A stretch of DNA of 64,000 nt from Punica granatum (GCF_007655135.1 NC_045128.1:22848811-22912810); one strand, 5' to 3'; shown: positions 35,716-49,178, counted from the first letter of the stretch. Program-made: numbers and translations. Notes: generated by a model from the letters alone, not told the origin.

Positions 35716-36400
35716 GAACGTTTCATGAGCTCTGGTATACACATATATGCCATCAATGCCATGATAGTAACATGGACGTAATATTATATAATTTTGCATT
35801 GTTTTAGAGTACTGTTATCATTTCGTGTTTGCTGTTGTAATTCTTTGGTAACCTTCCTCTTTAATGTCCTTTTGTTCCAAAATATATATTCAGTCCAAAC
35901 ACGGCATAGGTCAATTTACATATCAAATGTGACCGTTATCCGATGGTTTATGAATATATGTAAATGTTACTATATAACTGGTTAGGCATTTGCCCTTGAT
36001 TTGAAGTTAAGATACTGATCTATATTCGATTTTCTTGAGTCGGACATGTTCAAATTAAAACATATGGTCCTTCATGCATGAGAAGCTGGAAATTCTATAG
36101 CCCACAGCCCAAACTAAAATAACCGCCAACTCTGCAATGGAGTGTTAAAAAGATGTATATGCTGCCAACCACTCCATTATTATCTAACTACGACAGAAAC
36201 ACCATCTGGTTAATAATATATTAAGTACATGCATGTTAGGAAACAATAAACATATATACTTCCCGTTCCCACTGTTGAATTTGTTTTACAAATCACCAAT
36301 TTAATTTCCCAAAGAAATTGTAGACCTTTAAGTATATCAATATTTTTTTTTTGATTAATAATGGAGACTTATCAACATAGTACAAGAATAGAAAATAAAA
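35716..36400 (+). other. 3' flank of the glycine-rich gene
   Basis: Probable 3' UTR over the first 200 bases (TTGTAATTCTTTGG and AAAATATATATTC could serve as poly-A signals; no AATAAA in the near flank). Beyond that, AT-rich spacer without recognisable content. Confidence 0.45.
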
Positions 36401-36429
36401 TGACAAAGTGGTAAATATGTCCCACTAGT

Positions 36430-36895
36430 GGATATTGAACTTAGGACATTTTAGTTCCAAGACAGCGTCCCCGTGTCACTATAAAAAAACTCATTCCTCA
36501 AAAGTATAAACAATACCTAGTATAAGGTAAAAGTCAATAAACCAACAAAATATTAATTGAATGGTAAACAACTTCAATCTACATAAGGAGGAGAGCAACT
36601 ACAAATTCGTGTTTCAGAAAATGTACTTGTTAAGAAAAATAATAATCTTTAATATTTCATCTTCTAGAATTGTGAGAAGGATGTCTTCTATAATTAAAAA
36701 GAATCCACTGAAAAGAGGTAAAAGTTAATAATACAATCAACAAATTGTTGGTTGAATGGTAAGTAGTTCCAACTCCTATAAAGAGGAGGTAGTAAATTTG
36801 AATCCTGAGAGACACACTCGTTAGAAAAAAAAATAACTTTTAATGCTCGATCTCCTAGAATAGATAGAACAATATCTCTCACAATTTTTGTGAAA
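36430..36895. repeat. SINE-like remnants: one reversed copy and a tandem pair
   Basis: 36430-36485 contains CCCACTAGTGGATATTGAACTTAGGAC, related to the remnant at 30165. Two diverged units of about 185 bp follow, near 36527-36712 and 36713-36890. The second has TTGGTTGAATGGTAAG (fits the pol III A-box) and 35 bases on AAATTTGAATCCTGAG (B-box-like). The first has the same blocks more decayed. Confidence 0.5.
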
Positions 36896-37342
36896 AGAAA
36901 AGAGTCAATATTCCATGCAATTTACTTAAATTTTAGTATTCAATTGCTCTTGTAATAAAGCTTTTTAATTATCACATTCTACACTCTTATTCGACCAACG
37001 TCCATGAACCATTTCCCTTCTTATACAGTACACAACACCTAAAAGTCCTGTTCTTTCAAAATTTTCTATATAAAATACCTAGAAGCCTAATTCTTCTAAA
37101 CTCGAAATGAAGATTTTCTTTTCAATATTAAATGTCTATTTGTACCTAAATTAAGATTTTTACTCCTCCATTAGCCTTATTGTTATTGCTGGCTTCCATC
37201 TCATTTGGATAGTTTTACATCGTTTCGAGTTCTAACAGGCTTTACACTCAAAATTTTAAAGGAAATATACTTGTATGCCCGCTAAACTTCGATCACTTTT
37301 GCCTTTTAAACCCTTTTTTTTGGGCACATATACCTCCTCCAG

Positions 37343-38066
37343 TGTTTTCAAACCTGGCCCGGGCATCGAACTGGCCTCTTTGCCGGATCATGGGTGAACC
37401 AATTCAACCACCGGTTTAATTATTTTTTATTTTTTTATTTTTGATAATTTTGAGGACTTAAGAAATAAATGAAAAAGTTACATATAATGGCCCTTTTTCA
37501 TCGGAAGTGACTCCTTCGCTAGCATATGCCCCATGTCGGATCATTCTTTTGCCGTAGAGATTACGAAGATGGTTCAATCAGGTTTTAAGAGGATGGCTTG
37601 AGAATAAAAAGACACGAGAAGTGTTGAAAGAAAATATCAAAGAGATGGCGTACGAATTTGGAATAGCGAACCTGACTCTTTTACTTTAGCCCTTTACTTC
37701 CTTTTTTCTTTTTTTAATTCTTACAATTTAAATTTAGAATAATAATGCTACGACAATTTGAATTTCAATTGGAATGGAAATATCAGAGTGTGATTTTTGC
37801 CGTGTAAAGAATAAAAGATTACAATATGGAGAGATTCTAGATTTTAGCTAATTTTTCTAGCAAAAAATTAGGGACAGGAAAAGTTTTTTTTTCGGAATAA
37901 CCGGTTCGACTATAACAAGTGGGTCAATTGGGCCGATGGGCCAACCGAGTCTCTCGGTTTTGGCTGGTTTTTCAACTTAAGTGGGTTTTTGCTAAACCCA
38001 GCTCGGACAAGGCAATGGGCATGGATCAACCGGTTAAACCGGCGGGACCGGGCCGGGGTTAAATAC
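37343..38066. mobile_element. hAT/MITE-like repeat with GGCCCGG-rich inverted ends
   Basis: The left end, TTTTCAAACCTGGCCCGGGC, is mirrored by the right end read inward, TATTTAACCCCGGCCCGGTC. Sub-terminal AACCGGTT motifs are on both sides. The interior is AT-rich and non-coding. A target duplication was not found, so borders are approximate. Confidence 0.4.
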
Positions 38067-38169
38067 ATTGACTCGACTATGGTGAGGGAAAAAATGTACC
38101 CTACCTTTATAAGGTTTGTAATAATAGGAACATGCACGTGAGCTGCAGGTGACTCAGAGAAATAAAATA

Positions 38170-38530
38170 AAAAAAAAATCGTTGGGGAAAAAACACCCTC
38201 TTGTCCCACGGAGTGCAACCCCTCCCCTCCGATTTGCCACCTCCCACTCACAACGCCGCCGACGACCTTGAAAGGGCGGGTGGTGGCCGGTGGCCTGGGG
38301 GGAAGAGAGAGATCTGGGGATTCCAGAGGATCAACTCAGTCGAAAACATCAGCGAAAGCAATGGAGCTGCTTTTCTAGCTCTATTCAGTCCATTTTGCTC
38401 GCTTCACCGGAATCGGAGGTTCCACTGCTTAGGTCGTGCTTGGATCCTCCAAAACTCGTCAAATCTTATGAGTTCTGCGATCTAGCAAATAGCGAATATT
38501 CTGTTTGATTCCTCGGGGCGAGCAAATGAG
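38170..38530 (+). other. GC-rich, exon-like island of unknown origin
   Basis: A compositionally distinct block among AT-rich repeats. One plus-strand frame includes SIQSILLASPESEVPLLRSC then LDPPKLVKSYEF, which has natural protein composition. It closes near 38508 and is followed by ATGAGGTAAGG, a donor-like site. It could be a captured or relic 5' exon. I do not recognise the protein. Confidence 0.3.
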
Positions 38531-38994
38531 GTAAGGTCCGCTCTCCTTTAACCTTTTTCATGGAGTGTGGATTGTTTTCAAAAGTTTATATTTGTTTTCC
38601 AATCATGATTTTTCACCTTTGTTCCTCAAGTAGTAGTCTCCATTAGTTTTTCGTTACTTTTTACTGATGCAGTAAATGTCCGACTGACGTCCTGCTGACA
38701 TGGAAAATAAAACATTCAAAATACATAAGCGAAGATCTTAAAATTTTTAAAAATACACAAAGTAAAATAAAAATTCAAAAAAATATGAGAATACATAAAT
38801 ATCTAAAAATAAAATTAACAAACTTGAGTTTCCTTTGACGACTTTGTTACCGAACCTTAGTCCTGCATTCCCCCATATTGTCCAATCCCCCTTCGTAATC
38901 CGAATTACCCATACATAATAGGACCTCAAAATTACTAATTTAGCCTCTCTTATTTATCAGATTTTCAAAACCCTCGCCATTCTTCCATCGCCCC

Positions 38995-39418
38995 TCCGCC
39001 ACCGGCCACAATCAAATTTCACCTTCATTATCTATGAACATCAATTACGACGATCTTGAGGCTATGAAGCACAATTTTAATCTTAAGAGCGGCCGGTGAG
39101 AATCGTCTTCTTCAGCTCAACCATCTTGAGGAGTTTCGTCTCGAGGCATACGATGCTCCGATTTATAAGGAAAATATGAAGCAATGGCACGATAAGAAAA
39201 TTACCAAGGGGAATTCTGAGCCAGGACATCAAGTGCTTCTTTATAACTCGAGGCTCAAGCTATTCCCTGGTAAACCAAAATCGAGATGGTCTGCGCCTTT
39301 TCGAGTATTTGAGGTAATCCCATATGGAGTAGTAGAGGTAATGGATTCATCGAGGAAAATGTTCAAGGTGAATGGTCAGAGATCGAAACATTATTGGGGC
39401 GGTGCATTTGATCGCTAG
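38995..39418 (+). pseudogene. Ty3/gypsy integrase C-terminal remnant
   Basis: The plus strand reads, with a frameshift near 39090, LQLNHLEEFRLEAYDAPIY, then KITKGNSEPGHQVLLYNSRL, KLFPGKPKSRWSAPFRV and FKVNGQRSKHYWGG. This is the integrase C-terminal domain and tail of Athila/Tat-type gypsy pol (K-L-F-P-G-K-x-x-S-R-W-S-G/A-P-F). Only the last ~130 residues remain. The catalytic core is absent. Confidence 0.85.
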
Positions 39419-41310
39419 GAATCCTCAACTTCATTAGGAGACACTTGAGCGTAAACAGGTCGTCCTGCCGATAACGTTAAATCAAGCGCTTCTTGATTTT
39501 TTTTATTATTGCTAAGTTAATTTTTCATTGAATTTATTAGATGATTTTTTTTCTTTTTTGTGCATGTAGGTCGAGTCAGGGAGGTTCGAGTTACTTAAAT
39601 TACAGAAAAGAAGAAGTTTGGGCCTTGAATTGGTTGGCCTAGGCTGTGTAATCGGGACTTTTGAAGCGATTTCAACTGAGATGTAGAGGCCTAGGCTACC
39701 AATTAGTAAGCCGGGGCTCTTCCTGCTCTGTTCTTTATCGTTTCCCTTAAAAAAAAAATTGCAAGTCAATATATCAAGAAATCTACGCTTTGGTAGATTC
39801 CATTCCTATATCTTTTCCTCTGGGCAATTAATTATTTATTATCTCTTTATATGCTTTCTTTATTTAGCTTCTCCTTGCAGGTATTTGGAGAGCCCAACAC
39901 CGATCGCTCAAGCTAAGCTACGGACTCCAACCGACAGCAGATTGAGGACGAAGAGGATTAGATGACAACACCACAGCTATGTCAATCGGGGAAGCTCTCT
40001 CATCCTTGTTGTTCTTATTTATACATCTTAGAGCTTAACATTGAGGACAATGTTAGGATTAGGTTTGGGAGTGCTTTGTTTGAGTTGCTTGACTTAGTTG
40101 CCATTTGTTTTTCTTGACTTAGAATGATGTTAGGGTCTGCTTTAAGTTGATTGACTTGCTGATAGGTTTTATTTTATGGTCTGCTTTTAGTATTTTGTTT
40201 AAGATAGGTTTAGGTTGAGTCTAGGTCTTTTGATCCTTAGATTGATCGGATGAAAATTAGCTTGGTTTGACTTTTGTTCGATGAGGACTAATAGTGATTA
40301 ACATTTATTTCTGGTGGAAAGAGGATTTTTGGAGTCTAACTTATAACTAAGAGTTGCCATAATCTTTTATCCAATACCGAAACCATTAGTAGTTATATGA
40401 TTGAAGAAATATTGTAAAATACGTATAAGTTTATTGATACTGTTGATTTACTATTGTATTATTATGTACAACCGATGTCACAATTTAAAATTTACATATA
40501 ATTTTCGATTAGTTACTTAATAAACATATAAATTTTATATGTTATACTACATATTAAGCAGAGTTCTCATATCAATAATTCTAAAGAAATTTTAACATGA
40601 CGTGGAATTACGGTGACACATTTGGTACTTTAGTTCAAAGGTTTAGTACTTTAGTTGAAGTCTTTAGTAATTTTATTATTTGTGATGGATTATACAAAAT
40701 ACTAAACTTTTTGGGCTATTAAAAATATGGTCTCGTGTCTTGATGTGTCTCGAGTTGAAACAAGTCTTTATTTTTTCGTAAAGCATGAGTAGTAATGTGC
40801 AATAGGGTTTCTTCTGGATTCTTCCTTGAAGTGAAAACCTTAGGGAATTTTCATCTAGGGGCATTGAAAGAAAGTGGTTTATATTATATATTTAAAAATA
40901 AATAAAAGTAAATATCCTGAAAAATACCTGGGTGGACTGAGTAATCGGGTACCTTCGTTGACTATATCGGTATTTGTGTCAAAAGGTTTCATTTAGGTAA
41001 AAAAAATTAGGGTGAATAAAAAAATTTAATCCTATGGGTGACTTGAGTAATTTGATCCGTTGGATACCTTATCACCCAATGCCTTGAACCAACTAGTTCG
41101 GGAGTATTGATTGAAAGCTCGCTACAAGGGTCTCCGTTGGGACAAAAAGAATGGAAAAAAGTACTTTGAAAAAATCATTGGTTAACTCGAGTATTTGACC
41201 CGAGGGGTGCTTCATCACTTGATGCCTTGGGCCAATTGGAACGGGAGCCATTGATAAAAATCTCATTACATGGGTTGCCATCGAAAAAAAAAAGAAGGAT
41301 TTTAGCATGA
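39419..41310 (+). mobile_element. 3' UTR of the same gypsy relic, with internal repeats
   Basis: GAGGACAATGTTAGGATTAG GTTTGGGAGTG near 40042-40072 matches the usual end of Athila-type 3' regions. From about 41030 to 41290 two diverged units of about 160 bp repeat (GAGTAATTTGATCCG...CACCCAATGCCTTGAACCAA against GAGTATTTGACCCGA...CACTTGATGCCTTGGGCCAA). No LTR pair was found. Confidence 0.5.
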
Positions 41311-42789
41311 TGTAAAATCCTATAGTGATCGAGGAAAAAAATATGAGAAAAACTTGTAGACTATATCGGCGAAAATGTGACGTTATATTTACCTATGAAT
41401 ATTATATATTTGTCTACATAAGTTTGCTTTTAACTATAACGATCAGATTATTTGACTTGACCGGTCAATCGAGTTACATCATTATCTTGTCGGCTCGGAT
41501 TTAATAACATTGGATAAAAGAAGGAAATTAAAACAAAAAAGAAAACCTTAGGAGAGGGAAAATCTTCCCTACTCAAAATCTAAAATTTGGTAAAAAAAAA
41601 TATTGTGTATCTATATAGCACTTCTAATATGGAATTTCTCCTAACTTTTAAAAATAAAAAATTGGGGGAACTATTTTCTTGGAAATAAGTGGTCTTACTA
41701 TGACGATCAGATCATTTGGCCTAATGGTTTGACATATTACCTGATATCACATTCGGATCGGATTTGGAAAAATGAAAAAGGAAGAAATGCTTAAAAAAAT
41801 TGGAATTTTTTTTTGTAGAAATAAGTGATCCAATTATAATGACAAGATCATTTTTCATAGAAAATCGATTGGCTAACGTGACGTCTTATTTGGATTGGAA
41901 TAGAAAATATGAAAAAGCAAATGGAGAAATTAAAATTTTTAAAATTTAAAAGTAAAAAAAAAAAGAAAGAGATAGAGTGGGAAAAGAAAGGCAAATTCTA
42001 GGATGGAATGACAACTTATGTTCTATGGTGGAATGTTATTTTCTTTTCATCCATCCGATATTAAAGATAACATTTTGGCCATAATCTTTTAATTGGGTCA
42101 CAAATTCAATGAGTCACATTCAAAATTCAATAAATTAAAAGGGTCTCTGGTGTGTCGCTGATGTGTCCTTAAATCTTGCTCGAACTTAATAGATCAGTTC
42201 AACAGTGAATCAACTGGCACAATAAAAAAAAGAGAGTAAATCTGCATCTGTCAAAGAATAAGATGGTGAAGGGGGCAGCTACCTCCAGCGCCGACCACCA
42301 CCCCCAGAGACGAGGTTGCCAACACTATCATAGCCGTATCACATGATATGCATGTTTTAAAAGACCTAGGAATATCCAATTAGAAACCAACAGTGGTATC
42401 AAAGTCGAATCATAGGACATGCATGTGCTCTGTAGAAATCGGTCAAGGATTGGTACGTACTAAACAAGGTGTTAGTTCGAGCCGATGTTAGGGTTTCGGG
42501 TGGCCGCCCATTGTGTTGTTGTTCTGTATGATTTTCTTGATGGATTATCATGCTTGTATGATTCTGCCTCTCATGGTGGTTTGAATGAATGTGATATTTT
42601 CGATTTAGATGCCTTACAATGTTCCGCTTGCAAGGGGCTATAGATTGATAGTGAAAGTTTAAATTATTTACATTGGATTCCTTGTAAGCTTCGTGAGTGT
42701 AAGCACATGATGGATATAAATTTATTTTAAGCTTTTACGAGTTAAATCGAGAATTTCGATGGCGATCCGGTAACGGAGTCAGAAGGCAA
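41311..42789. other. Gene-free repeat-like region
   Basis: Nothing coding. Near 41440, 41700 and 41835 a loose motif (TATRACGATCAGATCATTTG) recurs. TGGTATCAAAGTCGAATCAT at 42390 resembles a copia PBS with following leader, suggesting the edge of another decayed LTR element. Confidence 0.4.
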
Positions 42790-45641
42790 CATGGCGATTG
42801 ATTTCTGAATGTGCCTTCTTTTTAAAAATTGACAAGATGAGTATATTTAGACTAAAACTAGTCCTAATTTGACTATGTCTCATCGTAAAGTAAGGAAAAT
42901 AAAATCTAAACTATCTATAGAGATATAACTTAATTTACAAAGATATGAAATCTAAATATTCCTAGAATATCTCCATTAGATTTAAACTTTAAACAAATAT
43001 GATAATATCCTCTCTTGATCTTCAACAAATATTCTAGAAACTTCTAGAAAATGGCATTATCATGGGTTAATCATCTGCATCATAGACTTGGTTGAAACAT
43101 TCTAGAACTTGAATCATGTTGATACATTTTTGTTGATCACGTGATTCATGTCCAATGGGCCTCCACAATTCACTTGAGTTCAAACCTTTTGAATCAGGTC
43201 GTTGAGTTTATCTTTAAAGTTCTTTGCTCGTGCTCGCGTAACCGGTCCAATTGGAATTTGAATTGGATCTCTTAAAGTCGTGCTACAATTTGCATCATTC
43301 CCTTCCTCTTGAAAAGAATTTGCCCTCAAATCATCATCTACATCAAAAGGAAGCAAATCAGCAATATTAAAAGTAACACTTACATTGTATTCACCAGGTA
43401 AGTCTAATTTGTAAGCGTTATCATTGATGCGCTCTATGACTTGAAAAGGACCATCCCCTCTTGGAAGTAATTTGGAATGTCTTTGCGCCGGAAATCTCTC
43501 TTTCCTCATATGCAACAAAACCCAATCTCCCAGTTCAAAAATAAGCTTATGACGCCCCTTGTTGGCGTGTTTTGCATACTGCTCCGTTCTTCACTCAATG
43601 TTGAGTCTTGCTTTCTCATAAATCTGCTTGAAAAATGTAGCTTTCTTTTTGCCATCTAAATTAACATGCTCGGTCAAAAGTAAAGGAGATAAATCCAATT
43701 GAGTTAAAGGATTAAATCCATAAATAATTTCAAATTGTGAAAATTTAGTAGCAGAATGAACAGATCTGTTATAAGCAAACTTAACATGTGATAAACACTC
43801 TTATCATGTTTTGATGTTCTTGTTAATGATTGCCCTCAACAAAGTAGACAATGTCATATTTACTACTTCAATTTGACCATCAGTTTGTGGGTGACAAGTA
43901 GTAGAAAACAATAGCTTAGTACCTAACTTACACTACAAAATCTTCCAAAAATAGCTCAAGAACTTAACATTTCTATCCGAAACAATTGTTCTAGGCATGC
44001 CATGTAACCTCACAATCTCCTTAAAGAACAAATCAGCAACATGCGAAGCATAATCCGTTTGTGACATAGAATAATGATGCGATTCCCGCCAAGAATGACG
44101 AGACCCGACAACTAAATGAACCCAAGATCGTTCCACGATCAAATTTGATTGACAAACCTTCGACCCGTTGTTTACGACATAAACAAGAACCTTGGTATAA
44201 ATGACCTCAACCCGTTATTTATTGCGAAATAAGAACTTTGGTATAGGAAGACGCCACAAACGGTGGTGGAAAGTCGTTTGATAAGTCGATAATGAACGTC
44301 ACGGAAATTTCTGTTAAGTTCGAATTAGTTCTTGAAGAACCAAATAGAATACTCTCACAATTTTCTGAATGTTCCTTTTTATTAAAAATTTACTAAGATA
44401 AATATATATAAACATAAACTAATCATAATCTGGCCATATCTCCTCCTATAGATAAAGAAAATAAAACCTAAAATATTGATAGAGATATGACATAATCTAT
44501 AAAGATATGAAATCTAAATATCCCGAGAATATCTTCATGAGATTTAAACTTTAAACAAATCTGATGATATCTTCTATTGATCTTTAAATATTCTATAAAC
44601 TTCCTCAAACACTTGCTGAATTTAGCCTTGTCCGGAATTTTCTATAACTTGAATCATGTTAATGGATCATTGTTGATCACATGGTTCATATCCAATGGGC
44701 CTCCGCGAATTTGCTTGAGCCCAAACCTCTTGAATCAGGCCATTGAGTTCATCGTTAAACTTATTTCCTCGTGCTCGCGTAATCGGTACAATTGGAACTT
44801 GAACTGGATCTCTTAAAATCATGCTACGATTTGCATCAGAATAAAGTGTGTCATCTTAGAAAATCTATCCACAATCACAAAAATTGAATTTCTCTCATGT
44901 TTAGTCCTAGGTAATCCTAACACAAAGTCCATTGAAATATCAATCCAAGGCTTACTAAAATTAGGTAAATGAGTATACAAACCGTCAGACTGCACTCTGG
45001 ATTTAGCTTGCCCACATGTGACACATCTACCTCGAATTCTCTCAACATCTCTTTTCATATGTGGCCAATAGAAGTGTTCTTGCAAAATAGCTAAAGTCTT
45101 TGCAACTCCAAAATGTCTCATTAATCCCCCACCATGAGATTCCTACACTAATAACTCCCTCAATGAACAATTAGGCATGCATAACTTATTCTCTCGAAAT
45201 AGGAACCCGTCATGCCTAAAGAACTTACCACAAAGGATTTCCTCACAAGGTCGATATTCTTTACAAAATTCATGGTCATCAACATATAAATTTTTAATGT
45301 GCTCAAAACCAAGCAATTTTACATCAAGTGTATAGAGTAATGCATACCTGCGAGAAAGTGTATCGGGGACAACATTCTCCTTACCTTGCTTATACCGAAT
45401 GACGTATGGAAACGTCTCAATGAACTCCACCCATCGAGCATGTCTTTTATTTAGCTTGTATTGGCCCTTCAAATGTTTCAAGGACTAATGATCAGTGTGA
45501 ATCACTAACTCCTTATGCCATAGGTAGTGCTGCCACGTCTCTAAAGCTCGAACCAATGCATACAACTTCTTATCATAAGTTGAGTAGTTTAAGGCTGTCC
45601 TGCTTAATTTTTCGCTGAAGGAAACAATTGATCGTCCTTCC
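42790..45641 (-). mobile_element. Broken Ty3/gypsy element, minus strand, cut by the Tat element
   Basis: Reading from 45641 leftward: RNase H end ([24 protein letters not shown]), the connection domain ([19 protein letters not shown]), integrase zinc region and core ([24 protein letters not shown]), a later core segment ([14 protein letters not shown]), and the C-terminus (LHMRKERFPAQRHSKLLPRG; GPVTRARAKNFKDK). LTR-like sequence follows from about 43160 to 42790. In-frame TAGs at 45485 and 45143 replace Gln codons; a further stop lies at 43933. The 5' half should continue to the right of the Tat insertion, outside the window. Confidence 0.88.
44073..44837 (-). mobile_element. Second copy of the family's pol tail plus LTR, inside the integrase core
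   Basis: This segment repeats the pol C-terminal tail (CTCGTGCTCGCGTAA, TGGATCTCTTAAA) and adjoining LTR (TTTAAACTTTAAACAAAT, AACTTGAATCATGTT) also seen at 42800-43300. It interrupts the integrase frame between KMTHFI and [17 protein letters not shown] stands on both sides (44068-44072 and 44838-44842), a possible 5-bp target duplication. Confidence 0.7.
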
Positions 45642-48600
45642 TGTGCGCACTCGAATTTCGTCTCGTCGGGGCACGCATGCGCGAGCCTATGCAACGCGGC
45701 TTGGGAGTGTCCACCTTCCCGGGGACGCGCGACAGACGCACGTGAGAAGGAGTCGCCACTACCTGTTTACGACCCGAAGGTCGAGGGCCGGTGAGTTGCC
45801 CGGTCTGGGGGTACGGGGTACACCTAATTGCTAAGGCATATGGTCTGCGAAACCCAAGGTTCCGAATTCGGGGGTTCTGTTACATGCGAGCCTATATCTC
45901 GCATGCCCTATCGGTACTCTAGCTTGTCTAGGCTTGCCATTTTTATTTAATTACCGCTTAATTAAGTTTCGCTTATCTTACGCGTTTTGACACCGTAAAT
46001 TCGAATAAACACTCCGACTGTCCGCTCTCCAACCGGGATTCTTACATGAATAAATGTACAACATAAATCCTTACATTGTCCTCTCAAATAAATAAAATAC
46101 AAATTACAACAACTGAATCCCGGTCGGTTCGCGTTCGGTCATTATCCCACTCATGCTCACCGTGTGGTTTGAAAAGACCGAAATTGAAATTAAAGTGCGC
46201 ACTCGGTGTTTAGGGGATTAGATCCTGTAATCTACGATTGGGGTGTTAGACCCCATGTGAAACGTATCCTAAAGGATCGGGCTCGACCCGCATAACAAAA
46301 AAAATGTAACAAGTAAGCGCAAATAAACAAATAATGAGATTTTGTTGTTGCCGAATTTACGTGAGTTAATCAATTATTATCCGGGATATCTTGGCATACA
46401 AATCCTACCTTAAAAAAACAAAAAGGATGATGGATAGGGTATGTAGCATTCGGCATTATTTAACGGACTCGACAAACATGATGTTGTAGTCAAGTCCTGG
46501 ATGTGTGTGTTGTTTTTAGAATTTTATGTATTATGACAAAGTAGCTTTTACAGATTAAGAGTGTTTTTGTCCGAAACCCGAATCCTAGCCCTTTACTCAA
46601 CTATTTGCCCATGTTTAATTAAGCCGAGTTTATGATTATTTTTTTTCGTGTTTTGACCCATTCTAAGCACAAACTTACCCTAGGGTGATGACAGATCAAG
46701 AACCGGTAATCATGCCCTTGAAACGGAAAATATGTGTGTGTATGGAAAGTCGAGATTACGTGACACGTATCTCGGTGCTTTTGAAATTGTGAATTTTAAA
46801 AGAGCATGACTACAGTTTTTTTTTTGAACTGTCAACACGATTATAGATTATTAACCGATTCGTGCAATTCACTTTAAAAGAGGTCAAATGATTTTAACTT
46901 AGCCAAATTCATCGTCCTAATTACCCCGTGTGTGGAATCTTTTAGGTTAATTAGAAATTTGCCGAATGCTTTGATTTACGGGTTTCGAGTCGTCGAGATA
47001 GCCATTTGGTTGACCGCCCGATAAATTCTAATTTCCGACATTATCACATATAATTACAAAAATAAAAATATTTAAATGGGACACATACATTGTCGATGGG
47101 TGATCCAAGTAGGAAAGGGTCGGATATTTTTTAGAAAATGTCCAACGGACTGAATTGAACGATTTTAAAAGATTAGGGACTGATTTGCAAATTCGGATAA
47201 AGTCTGGGGACCAATTTAAAAATTATGAAAAATTGGGGACTGTGTAAAAATTACTGAAAATGTCCCAGGACTTGTTTGAAACGAATTTGAAAATCTGGAC
47301 TGATCTAGAAACGAAAAAAAATGACCACAGGACTAAACTGAAACAACTTGGAAAGTTCCTTGGGATGCTTGAAAAATTCTGAAAAATCCAAGGACTGATT
47401 GGAAAATAATAAAATGACCGGGACTAGATTGAAAAGAAATTTTGAAATTCGGGGCAGATCTAAAAAAAATAAAATGCGTCCTCTGGATAGAAATGTGACA
47501 AAATGAAAAGTTTGTAAAATCGAGTTCGGGACAAATCCGATCACCCACGCTACCCAAGAACACTCATTTCACATTATATCCATCAAGCAATCATTAATAT
47601 TCAAAAATGAAGCCCTAAACATGCCACTAAGTTGGGAATTTACCTTGTTTGAGAAGAATAGGGGCAGATCTGTAAATAAAAAAAATTCGTCTGACAACTT
47701 GGGCTGCTGGGAAGTGGGCCGAACTGGGCCGAAGGGCTGGACCGGGCCGACGGGGACGAACTGGGCCGAACTGGGGCGCGGGCCGAACTGAGCCTTTGCG
47801 ATCCGGATTGGGCCGAGCGGGCTGCTGGGCCGAACGGGCCGTTGGCTGTTGGACTGGACCACTGGACCCGGGCCGAATTGCTGGGCTAATCCGCTGGACT
47901 TTCACGGGCTGGGCGCACGAATTGGGTTGCTGGACAACGTGTGTTCAACCCGAAAATCACGGCAGACCCGATTAGAAAAAAAACACGAAAAATAAAGAGA
48001 AGGGGAAGGGTGGTCCGAGCGGCGGTGGTGATTGGCCGCGACGATTTCCGACTCCGAGGGAGGTTCCGGTGGTCCGCTGGAGGAGGCTTACGTGATGGGG
48101 GCTCGGGTTTGTTCGCGTGATGGAGGAGCCGAAGAGAGGAATCGGGTCCCGTGGTTCGGTCCCAGATTTTCCGGGCAAGGCAAGGGATTTTTTTTTTCTG
48201 AGCTGAAGAGTTAGGGGATGAGCTGGGGTTTTTTCGATTCGAGACGAGCTGTGGGCCTCTCCCTCTTGCTTTCTACGAGTTAGGGTTTCTCCTTTTTTAG
48301 GGAGTCGATGCTAGGTTTTTTTTTTTGTGTGCGTCCGATCCGAGAATCCCGAGATCGTCGCCCATGCCGTTCGGATTTTTTCTTTATTTGTTCTCTCCTT
48401 CCATTTTTTCCTTTCATTTCTTTTTTAACCGAAAACGAAAAATAACGGAAGGATGATGAGGAGCGCGGCTAGGGTTTTCGAATGTGAGGGAGGGGCTAGC
48501 TGGAAATCGCGGAGAATCAGCTAAGAAGAGGAAAGATCGAATTCGAAATTTTATTTCCTTCTTTGTTTCTTTTTTTGCTCAGGAAGAAGAAGAAGGAAGG

Positions 48601-49178
48601 AAGGAAGAAGAAGAAAGCAGAAAAAAACAAAAAATCGGGGGGAGAAAGAAGAAAAGGCAATGGTCAGTTGACCGTTGCCTTTGACTTTGACTTTGACTTT
48701 TTTTTTTGGTCAGCAGTCGGTCAGACCTTGTCTGACCGACCCTGACCCATCTGTCACGTCGGTCAGACCAATTCTGACCGACCTGACTTCTTTCTTCCTC
48801 CTTTTATTTTTTTATTATTATTTTTTTTTAAAATTCAAAAATTCAAATTTAACGCGCGTCAAAATTAAAATTCTCGTCTTTGCAATTGGATGTCCAAAAA
48901 ATGATCCAGGACCAGCATTGTGTTCAGAAAAATTTACGGATCAATGTTATGCAATAAAAATATTTTATGACCTTGAGTTTTCTTCCCGGATTTGAAAATT
49001 GATGTTGACGCGCGTGAAATTCAAAGACACCCCGTAAAAATATTTTTATAAAATTGATGTCACTTTTTCAAAGGCCATGAATGCTAGAGCAATTCGCTAG
49101 AAATACTTCCCTCATGCGGGGTGACAAAGTGATGATTTTGTCGCTTTAGAGTCGGTGGACCGAAATTGGGTGCTGACA
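45642..49178 (-). repeat. 3' LTR of the Tat/Ogre element (3,537 bp)
   Basis: On the minus strand it starts TGTCAGCACCCAATTTCGG and ends GTGCGCACA. It matches 60808-64000 over its left 3 kb. Inside, GGACTGATTTGAAA-type motifs recur at about 40-50 bp spacing (47140-47470), and a GGCCGAACTGGGCC-rich block lies at 47700-47900. The region 48660-48790 repeats GGTCAGACC/TCTGACCGACC. Confidence 0.92.

Noticed and set aside
35019..35762. Proline-rich 247-codon frame opposite the glycine-rich gene
   Set aside because: GGN codons read as NCC on the other strand, so an antisense Pro frame is automatic. It has no promoter or signal of its own.
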